This document shows, piece by piece, positions 35,307 to 44,729 of a DNA stretch of 64,000 nucleotides. Source of the stretch: DATJFQ01 sp035492775 (GTDB taxonomy: Bacteria > Acidobacteriota > Vicinamibacteria > Vicinamibacterales > 2-12-FULL-66-21); contig DATJIW010000087.1 of NCBI GenBank assembly GCA_035492775.1, forward strand, positions 8,349 through 72,348, read 5' to 3'. Made by a program: the position numbers and the translations under genes. The notes under the pieces are model-generated. The model made no database searches. It was not told the origin of the DNA and saw only the letters and a program-made list of their open reading frames with translations. Numbering within the stretch: position 1 is the stretch's first letter; each line of letters opens with the position of its first letter.

Positions 35307-36992
35307 ATGATCACGAGACGAGAGTTGCTGCAGTACGGCGTCGGAGCTGGCGCGCTCCTGGTGCTGCCCGGAGGAATGCGGTCAGCGATTGCGTCGCCTG
35401 GGGGAAAGCTGACGAAGTACGTCGAACCGCTGCCCCTACCGGGAGCCGGCATGGTGGTTGCGACGCCCGACCGGGCCGACCACTATTCGTTCACCCAGAC
35501 GCAGATTGCGAGGCAATTGCATCCCGAGCTGCCGCCGACGCCACTCTGGGCGTACGATGACGGCTCCGGACTCGTCGGTCAGGCGGGATCCTTCGGGATG
35601 GCGGTTGTCGCACAGAGCGGGACGCCGCTGGAAATTGATTTCACGCACGCCCTGCCGGCGACATACCCGGCGTGGCTCCCGGTCGACACACGCGAGACGC
35701 CGCTCGGCAAACAGGTTCGCCTCATGACCCATCTCCACGGCGGTTTCGTCGACGCCGCGAGCGACGGTAATCCATGGATTCGGCCAACGGGGTTCGGCCC
35801 CGGCGAGACCCAGACCGTCACCTACTCCAATCAGTTGCCGCAGATGCCGGCGTCGCTCCTCTGGTTTCACGACCATGGACTGGGGACGACGCGGCTCAAT
35901 GTGGTCGCGGGCCTCGCCGCCGCCTACATCCTTCGCGACGAGTTCGACACCGGCGCGGAGCCCAACCCGATCGGCATTCCCGGCGGCGCGTATGAGATCC
36001 CGCTGGTGATTCAAGACCGCCAGTTCAATCCGGATGGGACGTTCTTGTATCCGACCAGCGACATCCCGGGGGTCGTGTGGATCGGCGAGTACTTCGGGGA
36101 CGTGATGCTCGTCAACGGAAAGGTCTGGCCGTTTCTCGATGTCGAGCCGCGGTTGTATCGGTTCCGCGTGCTGAACGGCTGTAACGCCCGCATACTCAAT
36201 CTCGATCTCGGCGGCGCGCCGATGTGGCAGATTGGGGCGGAGGGCGGCCTCTGGGACCGGCCCGTCCCGCTGACCCAGCTGGTGCTTGCCCCCGCCGAAC
36301 GCGCCGATGTGCTCATCGACTTCAGCCGGCTTGCCGGCGCGGTGCTGCCGATGAAGAATCTCAGACCGCCCCGGCCCGTCGCGACTCCGGCGCCACCGCT
36401 GACGCAGGTGATGCAGGTTCGAGTTGCACCTACGGTCAGTCAGCCTGGTCCGACCAGCATCCCCGCGAGCCTGCCCGGCCGCGCTGCGAGGATTCCCGGC
36501 CCGCTAGCGGCGACTCGTTACATCACTCTCAACGAAATCGCGGCGGGGACGGCCAGTTGGGTGCTGCTCCTCAACGGCGATGACTTCGAGAAGCCGCCAA
36601 CCGAGACGCCACAGATCGGAACGGTCGAAGATTGGGTTTACGTCAACCTGACCGCAGACACCCACCCCATGCACACACACTTGATCACTGTTCAGGTGAT
36701 CGGGCGAACGCCGTTTGATGTCGACGCGTATCAGGCCATCTACGGCCGCGCGACCGGTGTTCCTGGTGGAATCGATCCGACCCCGTTTGCCACAGGGCCG
36801 ATGGTGGCGGCAGAGCCGACCGAGCGCGGATTCAAGGACACGGTCAAGGTCAATCCCGGGTACTTCACCACCGTGCGCGCGAGGTACGACCTGCCAGAGG
36901 GCGTGATCACGCCCCAGACGTATGTGTACCACTGCCACATCCTGGAGCACGAAGACAACGACATGATGCGGCCATTCACGATCATGCCCTGA
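35307..36992 (+). CDS. TAT-exported multicopper oxidase (CotA/bilirubin-oxidase type)
   Basis: 561 residues. The N-terminus MITRRELLQYGVGAGALLVL has a twin arginine followed by a hydrophobic stretch. Three cupredoxin domains carry the four copper motifs: THLHGG (about 141), WFHDHGLG (about 186), DTHPMHTHL (about 450) and YHCHILEHEDNDMM (about 540), which supply the trinuclear centre and the type-1 site with an axial Met. The family oxidises phenols, bilirubin or metal ions with reduction of oxygen to water in the periplasm. GAGG before the ATG. Single gene. Confidence 0.9.
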   Translation: MITRRELLQYGVGAGALLVLPGGMRSAIASPGGKLTKYVEPLPLPGAGMVVATPDRADHYSFTQTQIARQLHPELPPTPLWAYDDGSGLVGQAGSFGMAVVAQSGTPLEIDFTHALPATYPAWLPVDTRETPLGKQVRLMTHLHGGFVDAASDGNPWIRPTGFGPGETQTVTYSNQLPQMPASLLWFHDHGLGTTRLNVVAGLAAAYILRDEFDTGAEPNPIGIPGGAYEIPLVIQDRQFNPDGTFLYPTSDIPGVVWIGEYFGDVMLVNGKVWPFLDVEPRLYRFRVLNGCNARILNLDLGGAPMWQIGAEGGLWDRPVPLTQLVLAPAERADVLIDFSRLAGAVLPMKNLRPPRPVATPAPPLTQVMQVRVAPTVSQPGPTSIPASLPGRAARIPGPLAATRYITLNEIAAGTASWVLLLNGDDFEKPPTETPQIGTVEDWVYVNLTADTHPMHTHLITVQVIGRTPFDVDAYQAIYGRATGVPGGIDPTPFATGPMVAAEPTERGFKDTVKVNPGYFTTVRARYDLPEGVITPQTYVYHCHILEHEDNDMMRPFTIMP

Positions 36993-37029
36993 CGCCGGCG
37001 TGCTGATGGCTCCGAATCGGCTGTCGCCT

Positions 37030-37240
37030 GCTGAATCGCGATCGCGCGACTTCGCAGCGGATTTTACGGCCGAGCGTCTCCAAAAGCGCGGGAATCCGTT
37101 TTGCCCTCTCTTCGAGTCCGGAGTCGGAGGAGGTTGCGAATCATATTTGAGCAACGCGGAGATGCCCTGCCCCGAGAGGATCACGGCGCGCTCGATGGCG
37201 TTCTGCAGTTCGGGAATGTTCCCCGGTCAGGGCCACCCCA
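37030..37240. pseudogene. Chimeric duplicate: STAS gene start joined to sigma-54 activator end
   Basis: 37045-37165 repeats the sequence upstream of and into the STAS gene (41660-41774): GCGACTTCGCAGCGG, CCGAGCGTCTCC, CGTTTTGCCCTC and GGAGTCGGAGGA are shared, and LRIIFEQRGDA echoes the STAS start LRIITEQRGN. 37171-37236 repeats 42820-42887 of the activator gene; on the minus strand it reads PGNIPELQNAIERAVILSGQ against PGNIRELQNVIERAVILSRG, with a stop in the preceding WP. The roughly 1.05 kb between them at the source is absent here. The copy is diverged and dead. Confidence 0.75.
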
Positions 37241-37326
37241 CTCGAACACCAATCGCTCGTGACGGAGTTCCTCGGCCCGGCCACGACGCGCGCACGCGCC
37301 ACCGCGACCGGGCTCTCCTTCCTGCC

Positions 37327-38622
37327 TCACGACGCCTGGTGTGGCTTCGCCGCGCGGAGCGCGTGCTCGAAAACGTAGTCGGCCACTTGCCTGCCCAATC
37401 TGGCCCCCGCCACGTCGGAGCTGCGGAAATGAAACCCCGTCCACACGCGGGCGTTGATCACTTCATCGACTCCGGCACTGAACGTCGACCACGTGCGCGT
37501 GAAGCCGGGATTGGTTGGACTCGTGACGGTGAACGGCGCGCCTGGGTCATCCCCGAACAACAGGCGCAGCATGGTCGCCATGGCGCCGCTGATCGTGGTG
37601 TGCCCCGACGTGAACTCCGGGAAATTCGGCGTCGGCATCAAGGGGACCCAATCCGGATCGGGGGACGTCATCGGGTTGCCGTCGGCGTCCGCGTCGTGGA
37701 TGGCGGTGATCGGGCGCCAGAAGTTGAACGCATACTTGGCGTCCCAGCACGCGATGGCCGCATCGGCGCCGGCGACGTTCACCAGTGCGAACGCATGCGC
37801 CGCCGCTGAAACATCGAGACCGCGTGCCACCGCGACGGCTCGCAGCGCACCATCCCAGACGACCGCCGCCGACGTCAGCCAGAACCGCGCGATGTTGGTT
37901 TGCTCGTCGGTCCGCGTCGCACTCGCGAGGGAGCCTATTTCCTTGATCTCGTTGAAGTCTCTGGCGAATTCCTCGCTGGTGATGCTCGGACCTTCCTCCG
38001 GACGAAACTGCGATCCCGCGCGCAGGACCCATGGCTGCACCTCTCCCCATCCCGGCAGCAGGGCGGGGAGGTTCGCAGGAGGGGTGGGCACCCAGATGCC
38101 GGGACTGCCCGCGCCGGGCGCGGTGTACGGAAACTGTGCTAGCGCGGAGCCGTCAGTCGATCGCAGCGCGACAATCCGATCAGCCACCATTTCTCCGAAT
38201 GCGATGCCGGGGTCGGAGGCAGAAATCGCATGCGCCGCCAGCGACGCCGTAAACGCCGCATCCAGCGCCGCCGACTGTGACGGATACAGCGTCGTCAGTG
38301 CGCGATGGGCCGCTCCTGCCGCGGCGGCCTCGGGTGACGCGCTCCACGGCGGCAACCCCACGTCGTCGTACGTCGCGTAGCGGCCTGAGATGGCGTTGAC
38401 GGCGTCGTTGACCGCGATCGCGACAATCGCCATGGATCGCGTTTGCGGCAACGGTCCCTGGCCGGCCGCGAGCGCCGTCGAAACCGCCGTCGCATTCCAT
38501 TCGACAACGATGTTGGTGGCGAAACCGTTCAGCGGAGCGGCGATGGCGAAACACGCGGTCGCCACCAGAACCCGCGCTGCACTGCTTCGGAGACGCTCGA
38601 AGCGGCGAGATTCAATCTTCAT
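37327..38622 (-). CDS. Vanadium-dependent haloperoxidase family protein
   Basis: 431 residues from ATG 38622, preceded by GGAGG. Signal peptide near residues 12-35 (VLVATACFAIAAPLNGFA). The acid-phosphatase/VHPO core is in the C-terminal half: AKYAFNFWRPITAI (Lys and Arg binding vanadate), PEFTSGHTTISGAM (Ser-Gly-His) and NARVWTGFHFRSSD (Arg and the His that ligates vanadium). Members oxidise halides with peroxide or act as phosphatases; metal and substrate cannot be separated by sequence. It is divergent from the wHTH-ATPase regulator at 38710, which may control it. Confidence 0.87.
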   Translation of the reverse strand: MKIESRRFERLRSSAARVLVATACFAIAAPLNGFATNIVVEWNATAVSTALAAGQGPLPQTRSMAIVAIAVNDAVNAISGRYATYDDVGLPPWSASPEAAAAGAAHRALTTLYPSQSAALDAAFTASLAAHAISASDPGIAFGEMVADRIVALRSTDGSALAQFPYTAPGAGSPGIWVPTPPANLPALLPGWGEVQPWVLRAGSQFRPEEGPSITSEEFARDFNEIKEIGSLASATRTDEQTNIARFWLTSAAVVWDGALRAVAVARGLDVSAAAHAFALVNVAGADAAIACWDAKYAFNFWRPITAIHDADADGNPMTSPDPDWVPLMPTPNFPEFTSGHTTISGAMATMLRLLFGDDPGAPFTVTSPTNPGFTRTWSTFSAGVDEVINARVWTGFHFRSSDVAGARLGRQVADYVFEHALRAAKPHQAS

Positions 38623-38692
38623 GTACCCTCCAGGTCGGGCAGTATTCGGGTACTCGGGCGGCGGTGTCGTGGGATAATTCTGGGGTTTCTTT

Positions 38693-38729
38693 GGAAGTTC
38701 GATTGGGCCATGGAAGTTCGATTTGGGCC
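38693..38729 (+). promoter_or_regulatory. Direct repeat overlapping the regulator start
   Basis: GGAAGTTCGATTGGGCC (38693-38709) is repeated as GGAAGTTCGATTTGGGCC (38712-38729), a 19-base period. The second copy encodes codons 1-7 and includes the G of the ATG at 38710. The OmpR-type winged helix of this protein belongs to a group that binds direct repeats, so this could be its own operator. A GATAAT -10-like box lies at 38673. Confidence 0.45.
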
Positions 38730-41502
38730 GTTTCGTGTGCACCCGATCGAAGGCCTCTCGCGCGGGGCACGCGAGCTCCACGTCACGCCCAAGTCACTGT
38801 CGGTTCTCCACTTCCTCGCCAGCCATCCCGGAAAAGTAGTCGCGAAGGACGATCTCGTTCGGGCCGTCTGGCGCGACGTCGCGGTGAGCGACTCGGCGCT
38901 GACCTCCTGCATCAAGGAGCTTCGCCGCGCACTCAAGGATGATGCGAAGCGTCCGCGGTTCATCGAAACGCTGAACCGCCGGGGCTACCGGTTCATCGCC
39001 GAGATCGTGCCGCCAGGCCAGACGCCGCCGCGAGCGTCGCGCACGGACCGCCGACAGACAGGTTCCCTGGTAGGGCGCGAAGACGTGCTCGCCGCAATGT
39101 CAGCGGCGCTCCACCGGGCGTCGGGCGGCGAGCGCCAGATCGTGTTCGTCGCAGGTGAGCCCGGCATCGGCAAGACGGCGGTCGTCGACGCGTTCTTGCG
39201 CGAGGTCGAACACGTGGGGCGCTGGCGTCTCACGCACGGGCAGTGCGTCGAACACTACGGCGCGTCCGAGCCCTATCAGCCGCTGCTCGACGCCCTCTCA
39301 CGCCTTTGCCAGACGGCGGACTCGTTCGTGGCGATCCTCCGCCAGTACGCGCCGTCATGGCTGGCGCAGCTGCCTGCGCTGCAGACGCCGTCGGAGGTCC
39401 GCCTCCTCACGCGCCGGACTTCGGGCGTGACGTCAGAACGGATGCAGCGGGAGCTGATGAACGCCCTCGAGTGCATGGCGGCCGACGTTCCGATCGTGCT
39501 GTGTCTGGAAGACGTGCACTGGAGCGATCTGGCGACGCTCGATTGGATCGCGGCTTTCGGCGCGCGTGTTGAGAGCGCGCGTTTCCTGCTCATCGCCACG
39601 TACCGGACGGCAGACGTCCGTGCAGGCCGCCATCCCCTTCCGGCGATCGTCGACGACTTGCGGGTCAAAGCGCGGTGCGACGAGATCGCCCTCGCCCGCC
39701 TGACACAGGCGGACGTCTGCGCGTACCTGACGACCCGCTTTCCCGCCGACGCGGGTGCGCTCGATAACCTGGGTGTCCTCGTTCACCGGCACACCGAAGG
39801 CAACCCGCTCTTCGTGGTGAACGTGCTTCGCGATCTCGTCGTGCGCGGCGTCCTGAGAGAAACGGATGGCCGCTGGAACGCGGATCCGCTGATAGATGCG
39901 GCGTCGTTTGGCGTACCCGAGGACGTCCGCCGCACGATTACGCGTCAAGTGGAGCGGCTGACTCCCGCGGAACGGGCCATGCTGGAAACGATGAGTCTCC
40001 TCGGCCGTACGGCCGCGGCGGCGGCGATCGCCGCTGGTTGCGACGTGGCGACGACCGACGTCGAGGCGATGCTCGGAGAGCTCGCCCGTCAACGATGGTT
40101 CGTTCGCGAGCGCCCGGCAGCCGAGTGGCCGGACGGCACCATATCAGCGTCATTCGAATTCCTGCACGCGTTGTATCGTGAGGTACTCGAATCGCGCATT
40201 CCACCGGCGCGCCGCGTCGTGCTCCATCGTCGAATCGGCGACCGCCTGGAGCGCGGGTACGGCGGCCGTGCGGGAGAGATCGCCGCGGAGCTCGCCGTCC
40301 ACTTCGAGATGGCGCGCGACACCTCTCGCGCCGTGACACACCTGCAGCGCGCCGCCGACACGAGCCGGCGCCGTAGCGCCTACCTGATCGCAGAGGACCA
40401 GCTCCGGCGAGCCCTCACACTCCTGATGGAGCTGCCCGTCTCGGCCGAGCGCGCGACGCGCGAGATCGAATTACGGATGGACCTCGGCAGCCTGCTGATG
40501 GCGGTGCGCGGCTGGGGGTTCAATGAGGTCGAAATCCATTACTCTCGCGCGCTCGATCTGTGTCGAGAGCTGAGCTCGCCGCGCCTGTTCCCCTCGCTGT
40601 GGGGACTGTGGTTGTTCCGATGGGGCCAGGGCGACGCACCGGGCACGCGCGATCTGGCCGCGACGCTTCGCGAGCACGCGGCACGATCGCGAGATCCCGT
40701 ACACCTGCTGCAGGCCCACCACGCGAGCTGGCCGACCGCCTTCTCGTTCGGCCAGCTCGACGATGCGGTGCGGCATGCAACGGAGGGCTGCGCACTCTAT
40801 TCGATCGAGGCGCACGCGGCGCTGGCGTCGGCCTACGGCAATCACGACGCCGGAGTCTGCGCGATGAACTTCCGGGCGCGGGCGCTCGTGCTGCTCGGCT
40901 CGGTCGACGAGGCTGTGCGGGTCGGCGACGAGGCGATCGCGCTCGCGCGCGAGTTGGCGCATCCGTTCACGCTGGCGCAGGCTCTCTTCTTTGCATCAAC
41001 CGTGCATCACGCGAGGCGCGACCCGGAGGCGACGCTCGCCGGGGCCTCCACGTCTGCCTCCATGGCGCGAGAGCACGGTTTCAGGCTTTTTCTCGCGTGG
41101 TCGTCGATTCTCGAAGGCTGGTCGCTCGTCCAAATCGGCCGGCGTGATGAGGGGCTTGCGTTGGTGCGCGATTCATTGCCGACCGCTGGCGCGGGCTCAC
41201 ACCAGTTCATGACCCATTTCCACGCCGTATTCGCCGAAGCCTGCCTCTTCTGTGGCCGCCACGAAGAGGGATTGCACTCGACCGCAGAAGGGCTCCGATT
41301 CGCAACGCGTAACGAGGAGCGATTCTACGAGAGCGAGTTGTACCGGCTGAGAGGTGAACTGCGCCTCGCCGCTGGCGGCGCGGACGCGCCACGCGCGGCG
41401 GCAGAGGATTTTCGACGCGCGATCACGATCGCCGCCTCCCAGGGCGCACAACTGCTGGAACTCCGGGCCAACGGCAGTCTCGATCGTTTAACGCATCAGT
41501 GA
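38710..41502 (+). CDS. wHTH - AAA ATPase - TPR transcriptional regulator
   Basis: 930 residues from ATG 38710 (MEVRFGPFRVHPIEG). Residues 1-97: OmpR/CadC-type winged helix (LHVTPKSLSVLHFLASHPGK, ALTSCIKELRRALKDD, NRRGYRFIAEI). Residues about 118-400: STAND-like AAA ATPase with Walker A GEPGIGKTAVVDAF and Walker B VLCLEDVHWSD. From about 520 to the end, TPR-like helical repeats. Such proteins bind ATP in a signal-gated manner and switch transcription. No membrane segment. Divergent from the haloperoxidase, the likely target; a direct repeat overlaps the start codon. Confidence 0.88.
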   Translation: MEVRFGPFRVHPIEGLSRGARELHVTPKSLSVLHFLASHPGKVVAKDDLVRAVWRDVAVSDSALTSCIKELRRALKDDAKRPRFIETLNRRGYRFIAEIVPPGQTPPRASRTDRRQTGSLVGREDVLAAMSAALHRASGGERQIVFVAGEPGIGKTAVVDAFLREVEHVGRWRLTHGQCVEHYGASEPYQPLLDALSRLCQTADSFVAILRQYAPSWLAQLPALQTPSEVRLLTRRTSGVTSERMQRELMNALECMAADVPIVLCLEDVHWSDLATLDWIAAFGARVESARFLLIATYRTADVRAGRHPLPAIVDDLRVKARCDEIALARLTQADVCAYLTTRFPADAGALDNLGVLVHRHTEGNPLFVVNVLRDLVVRGVLRETDGRWNADPLIDAASFGVPEDVRRTITRQVERLTPAERAMLETMSLLGRTAAAAAIAAGCDVATTDVEAMLGELARQRWFVRERPAAEWPDGTISASFEFLHALYREVLESRIPPARRVVLHRRIGDRLERGYGGRAGEIAAELAVHFEMARDTSRAVTHLQRAADTSRRRSAYLIAEDQLRRALTLLMELPVSAERATREIELRMDLGSLLMAVRGWGFNEVEIHYSRALDLCRELSSPRLFPSLWGLWLFRWGQGDAPGTRDLAATLREHAARSRDPVHLLQAHHASWPTAFSFGQLDDAVRHATEGCALYSIEAHAALASAYGNHDAGVCAMNFRARALVLLGSVDEAVRVGDEAIALARELAHPFTLAQALFFASTVHHARRDPEATLAGASTSASMAREHGFRLFLAWSSILEGWSLVQIGRRDEGLALVRDSLPTAGAGSHQFMTHFHAVFAEACLFCGRHEEGLHSTAEGLRFATRNEERFYESELYRLRGELRLAAGGADAPRAAAEDFRRAITIAASQGAQLLELRANGSLDRLTHQ

Positions 41503-41746
41503 ACGTGGCTGCGATCCCGGCGGCGGCGCGGAGCGTCCCGCGCACTCTCGCCCGGCGGCCGAACCCCTCTCTCTCTCCGAATCGGTGGCCGACGCGGATG
41601 ACGAAATAAAGGCACCCGACTTCGACCGGGCACGTCGTGCGGCGCGCCTGGATCGTGATCCCGCGACTTCGCAGCGGGTTTCGCGGCCGAGCGTCTCCCA
41701 GCCCGCCGGTACCCGTTTTGCCCTCGCTCCACTCCGGAGTCGGAGG

Positions 41747-42019
41747 ATGCTGCGGATCATCACGGAGCAACGCGGAAACACCTGCTACCTGGAACTGCAT
41801 GGGGCAGTCGCTGACGAGGGGATCTCGGTCCTCGACGAGCACTGGCGCAGCATCCGGGAGAAGGCGTCGCCCGCGATCACGGTTGATCTCGCAAACGTAG
41901 TGTTCATCGACGCGCGCGGCGAGCGATTGCTCAGGCTGATGGCGCAGTGCGGCGTCGAATTTCATGCGGCTGGTCTGTTGAACCAGTACGTGATCGAGAA
42001 GATTGCAGGAGGTCTGTGA
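41747..42019 (+). CDS. STAS domain protein
   Basis: 90 residues from ATG 41747 (MLRIITEQRGNTCYLELHG). A single STAS domain: strand, ISVLDEHWRSIREKAS helix, AITVDLANVVFIDARGERLLRLM. At the place of the phosphorylatable serine of SpoIIAA-type anti-anti-sigma factors (DSSG) it has DARG, so switching by phosphorylation is unlikely. Translationally coupled to the HdeD-type gene (TGATG). The upstream 120 bases are duplicated at 37.0 kb. A weak sigma-54-like GGCACCCGACTT lies at 41611. Confidence 0.75.
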   Translation: MLRIITEQRGNTCYLELHGAVADEGISVLDEHWRSIREKASPAITVDLANVVFIDARGERLLRLMAQCGVEFHAAGLLNQYVIEKIAGGL

Positions 42020-42564
42020 TGGCGACGACGATTGCGGGGGAGATTCGTGAGACGACGACATGGTCGATCGTGCTCAGTGTGTTGATGATGCTCAGCGGCG
42101 TGCTGGCCATCGTCGTTCCACCGGTCGCAGGAGTGACGGTGACGCTGATGTTCGGCTGGCTGATGATCTTTGCCGGAATGCTGCACCTCGGGTTCGCGTG
42201 GAGCGGAGACCGGCCATGGAGTGTCATCGGTGAAATCGTGATTTCGGTGCTGTACGGCGCGATCGGCCTGTATGTCATCGCGCGACCGGCGGCCGGTCTC
42301 GCGTCGCTGACCATCGCTGTTGCGGGGTATCTCATCGCCAAGGGAATCCTCGAAGCCGTGATGGCGGTCAAGGTCAGGCCGCTGCCGGGCAGCGGCTGGC
42401 TGCTGTTCGACGGCGTGATGATGGTCGCGATCGCCGCGATGATTGTGGCGTCGTGGCCCGCAAGTGCAGCGTGGGCGATCGGCGTGCTGGTCGGGGTGGC
42501 GCTGTTCTCGAGCGGGCTGACCCGTTTGATGCTGTTCGCCGCGGTTCGGCGCGTGCTGGCGTAA
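42019..42564 (+). CDS. HdeD-like (DUF308) membrane protein
   Basis: 181 residues; the ATG overlaps the STAS stop and AGGAGG lies just upstream. Six hydrophobic helices in HdeD order: WSIVLSVLMMLSGVLAIVVP, VTLMFGWLMIFAGMLHLGFA, IVISVLYGAIGLYVIARP, SLTIAVAGYLIAKGILEAVM, WLLFDGVMMVAIAAMIVASW and WAIGVLVGVALFSSGLTRL. HdeD proteins are linked to acid resistance in enterobacteria. Convergent with the sigma-54 activator at 42582. Confidence 0.85.
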   Translation: MATTIAGEIRETTTWSIVLSVLMMLSGVLAIVVPPVAGVTVTLMFGWLMIFAGMLHLGFAWSGDRPWSVIGEIVISVLYGAIGLYVIARPAAGLASLTIAVAGYLIAKGILEAVMAVKVRPLPGSGWLLFDGVMMVAIAAMIVASWPASAAWAIGVLVGVALFSSGLTRLMLFAAVRRVLA

Positions 42565-42581
42565 CCAGCCGCGCAGGCGAG

Positions 42582-44147
42582 CTAAGGCTGGCGCCCGGGC
42601 GCCGGCCTGACGATATGCAGCCGGCGCATCGTCGACACGAGCGACGTTCGTTTGAGACCGAGGCGCTCGGCGGCGCCGCGCGGCCCGCCGATCACCCAGT
42701 TCGTTTCCGCAAGCGCCCGCAGGATGTGGTCGCGTTCGGCGTCTTCCAGTGTCACCGCCCCGGACGGCCCGGGCGCAGCCGCTTCGAATTCGGCACGCGA
42801 TACCGTGAGCACCGAACCCCGCGAGAGGATCACGGCGCGCTCGATGACGTTCTGCAGCTCGCGAATGTTCCCCGGCCAGGGCCACCGGCACAGCAGATCC
42901 ATACTTTCGCGCGAGACGGACTCGATCGATCGCTTGAGCCGTTTTGCGAACCGCTGCGCAAAATACAGCACGAGCTCAGGGATGTCCTCCCGGCGATCGC
43001 GCAGCGGCGGGATGCGGACCGGGAAGACGTTCAACCGGTAATACAGATCCGATCGGAATTCGCGTTTGCCGACCATCTCCTCGAGATGGCGGTTGGTGGC
43101 CGCGATCAAGCGGAAATCGACGCGAATCGTGCGTGTGCTCCCGAGGCGCTCGATTTCGTGCTCCTGCAGGACGCGCAGCAGCTTCGACTGCAGCTCGAGC
43201 GGGACGTCGCCGATTTCGTCCAGAAACAACGTCCCTTCATGCGCGAGCTCGAATCGGCCTATCTTCTGGGACAGCGCGCCGGTGAACGCGCCCTTTTCGT
43301 GGCCGAACCATTCACTCTCGAGCAGCCCCGCCGGTGATGTCGTGCAATTGACGGTGACCAGCGCGCGATCGCGCCGGTCGCTCGCCGCGTGTAACGCGCG
43401 CGCGAGCAGTTCTTTTCCCGTCCCCGTCTCGCCGAGCAACAGAACGGTCGTGTCGGTTGCCGCGACCGTGCTGATGTCGTCGAGCACCCGCCGCAGGGCT
43501 TTGCTCGCGCCGACGATTTCCTCGAACCGGTGCGTTCCGCGGATTTCTTCCTGCAGATACACGTTTTCGCGCGCGAGGCGTTCTTTCAACGCCGCGATCT
43601 CTTCGAACGCCATCGCGTTCTCGAGCGCGATCGCGATTTGCCGCGCCACCTGGGTGACACGGTCCAACTCCGCCGTGGTGAATGGTACCGCTGTCAGGCG
43701 GCCGAGCGAGAGCACGCCCAGCACGCGGTGAGGCGCGGCAAGCGGGGCGTTGCAGAATCGCTTCACGCCCGAACGCTTGACGTGGGCGTGCAAGGCTTCC
43801 CACCCGCGCGGATCGGCTGTCTCGACATCCACCTCGACGGTCCGGTCGAGCGGAGCGAGCCTCGATTTGAACGGTTCGGCGGCCAGGTCGATCGACGCAG
43901 AGACCTCCTCGGGCCATTGCGGCGCCGCCGGATCGATGACGAACGAGTCGAGCCGCCCGTGTTCATCGAGCAGATAGATGTTCGTGTGGTCGTGCTGGAC
44001 GAGCCGCCGTACGTTCTCCGTAATGGCGGCGCGCAGGGCCGCGACGTCGCGTTTGCTCACGACCGTGTTGGTGACGTCGATCAGCGTTCGCCAGTAGTCG
44101 CGCTCCGCCAGGAGGCCGCCGTCGCCGGGTTCAGGTGAGGAGGACAT
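42582..44147 (-). CDS. GAF-domain sigma-54-dependent transcriptional activator (FhlA-like)
   Basis: 521 residues from ATG 44147; a GTG at 44186 would add 13 residues. GAF sensor at about 25-170. AAA+ domain at about 205-440 with Walker A LGETGTGKELLARAL, GAFTGA loop (ESEWFGHEKGAFTGALSQ), Walker B GTLFLDEIGDVP and the R-finger region; the GAFTGA motif that contacts sigma-54 is intact. Fis-type HTH at the C-terminus (ERLGLKRTSLVSTMRRL). The GAF input means it senses a small molecule. Divergent from the coiled-coil gene at 44364, which has a sigma-54-type promoter. Confidence 0.92.
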   Translation of the reverse strand: MSSSPEPGDGGLLAERDYWRTLIDVTNTVVSKRDVAALRAAITENVRRLVQHDHTNIYLLDEHGRLDSFVIDPAAPQWPEEVSASIDLAAEPFKSRLAPLDRTVEVDVETADPRGWEALHAHVKRSGVKRFCNAPLAAPHRVLGVLSLGRLTAVPFTTAELDRVTQVARQIAIALENAMAFEEIAALKERLARENVYLQEEIRGTHRFEEIVGASKALRRVLDDISTVAATDTTVLLLGETGTGKELLARALHAASDRRDRALVTVNCTTSPAGLLESEWFGHEKGAFTGALSQKIGRFELAHEGTLFLDEIGDVPLELQSKLLRVLQEHEIERLGSTRTIRVDFRLIAATNRHLEEMVGKREFRSDLYYRLNVFPVRIPPLRDRREDIPELVLYFAQRFAKRLKRSIESVSRESMDLLCRWPWPGNIRELQNVIERAVILSRGSVLTVSRAEFEAAAPGPSGAVTLEDAERDHILRALAETNWVIGGPRGAAERLGLKRTSLVSTMRRLHIVRPAPGRQP

Positions 44148-44290
44148 GACCGGACCCGGGCATCGTGGCGCAATGTGCTGTCGCACGCAAGACCTTGTGC
44201 CTTCATGTCGTCACGGCGCTCTGACGGACGGCGGGAGGACGCGCACCGCAAGGTGATTCCCATCAGCAACATACGCCCGTCGGCGCACCA

Positions 44291-44304
44291 GGCACCCTAC
44301 TTGC
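44291..44304 (+). promoter_or_regulatory. Sigma-54 (RpoN) type promoter
   Basis: AGGCACCCTACTTGCT holds GG at 44291-44292 and GC at 44303-44304 with exactly ten bases between (consensus TGGCAC-N5-TTGC; only the first T differs). The start would be about 12 bases downstream, some 48 bases before the ATG at 44364. It lies in the intergenic region between the sigma-54 activator and the coiled-coil gene, where the activator's own binding sites should also be. Confidence 0.7.
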
Positions 44305-44363
44305 TCTTCCATGAACAGGGGCCGGCAGAACAGCGGCCCGTCACTCACAGAAGGAGCAATGTC

Positions 44364-44675
44364 ATGACCACACAGGCAACGGTAACGGTGAACGCGGCAC
44401 GCAAAGCCGTGTACGACAAGGCGGAGTCTCAAATCCACACGCTCGAGGCGCTGCTCGCGACCCTGAAGGCCAGGGCCGAGTCGACGAAGGCGGACGCCGA
44501 ACTGAAGGCGATCGCGAATCTCGTCGTCGCGAAGCGGACGCTCGATCAGAAAGTCGCGGAACTCAAGAAGGCCGGCGAGGCCGCGTTCGAGAAAGCAAAG
44601 GCGGACGTCGACGCCAGGATCGCGGAGTTCAAGAAGTCGGTGGACGCGATCGAATCGAAGATGAAGTCGGCGTGA
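44364..44675 (+). CDS. Small Ala/Lys-rich coiled-coil protein
   Basis: 103 residues from ATG 44364 (AAGGAG seven bases upstream). Almost entirely alpha-helical and charged, with heptad-like spacing: SQIHTLEALLATLKARAEST, LVVAKRTLDQKVAELKKAGE and AKADVDARIAEFKKSVDAIE. No signal peptide, cysteine or known motif. It resembles phasin-like or stress-associated coiled-coil proteins in composition only. A sigma-54 promoter upstream and the divergent activator suggest inducible, possibly high-level, production. Confidence 0.8.
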   Translation: MTTQATVTVNAARKAVYDKAESQIHTLEALLATLKARAESTKADAELKAIANLVVAKRTLDQKVAELKKAGEAAFEKAKADVDARIAEFKKSVDAIESKMKSA

Positions 44676-44729
44676 GTGCGCCGGCCCGCCAATCAGCCCA
44701 ATCCGATCTGAACTCGAGGTGCGACAGCC

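Noticed and set aside
42565..42591. CCAGCC/GGCTGG hairpin as terminator between HdeD and the activator
   Set aside because: Six-base stem with a 15-base loop that overlaps the activator's coding end; weak.
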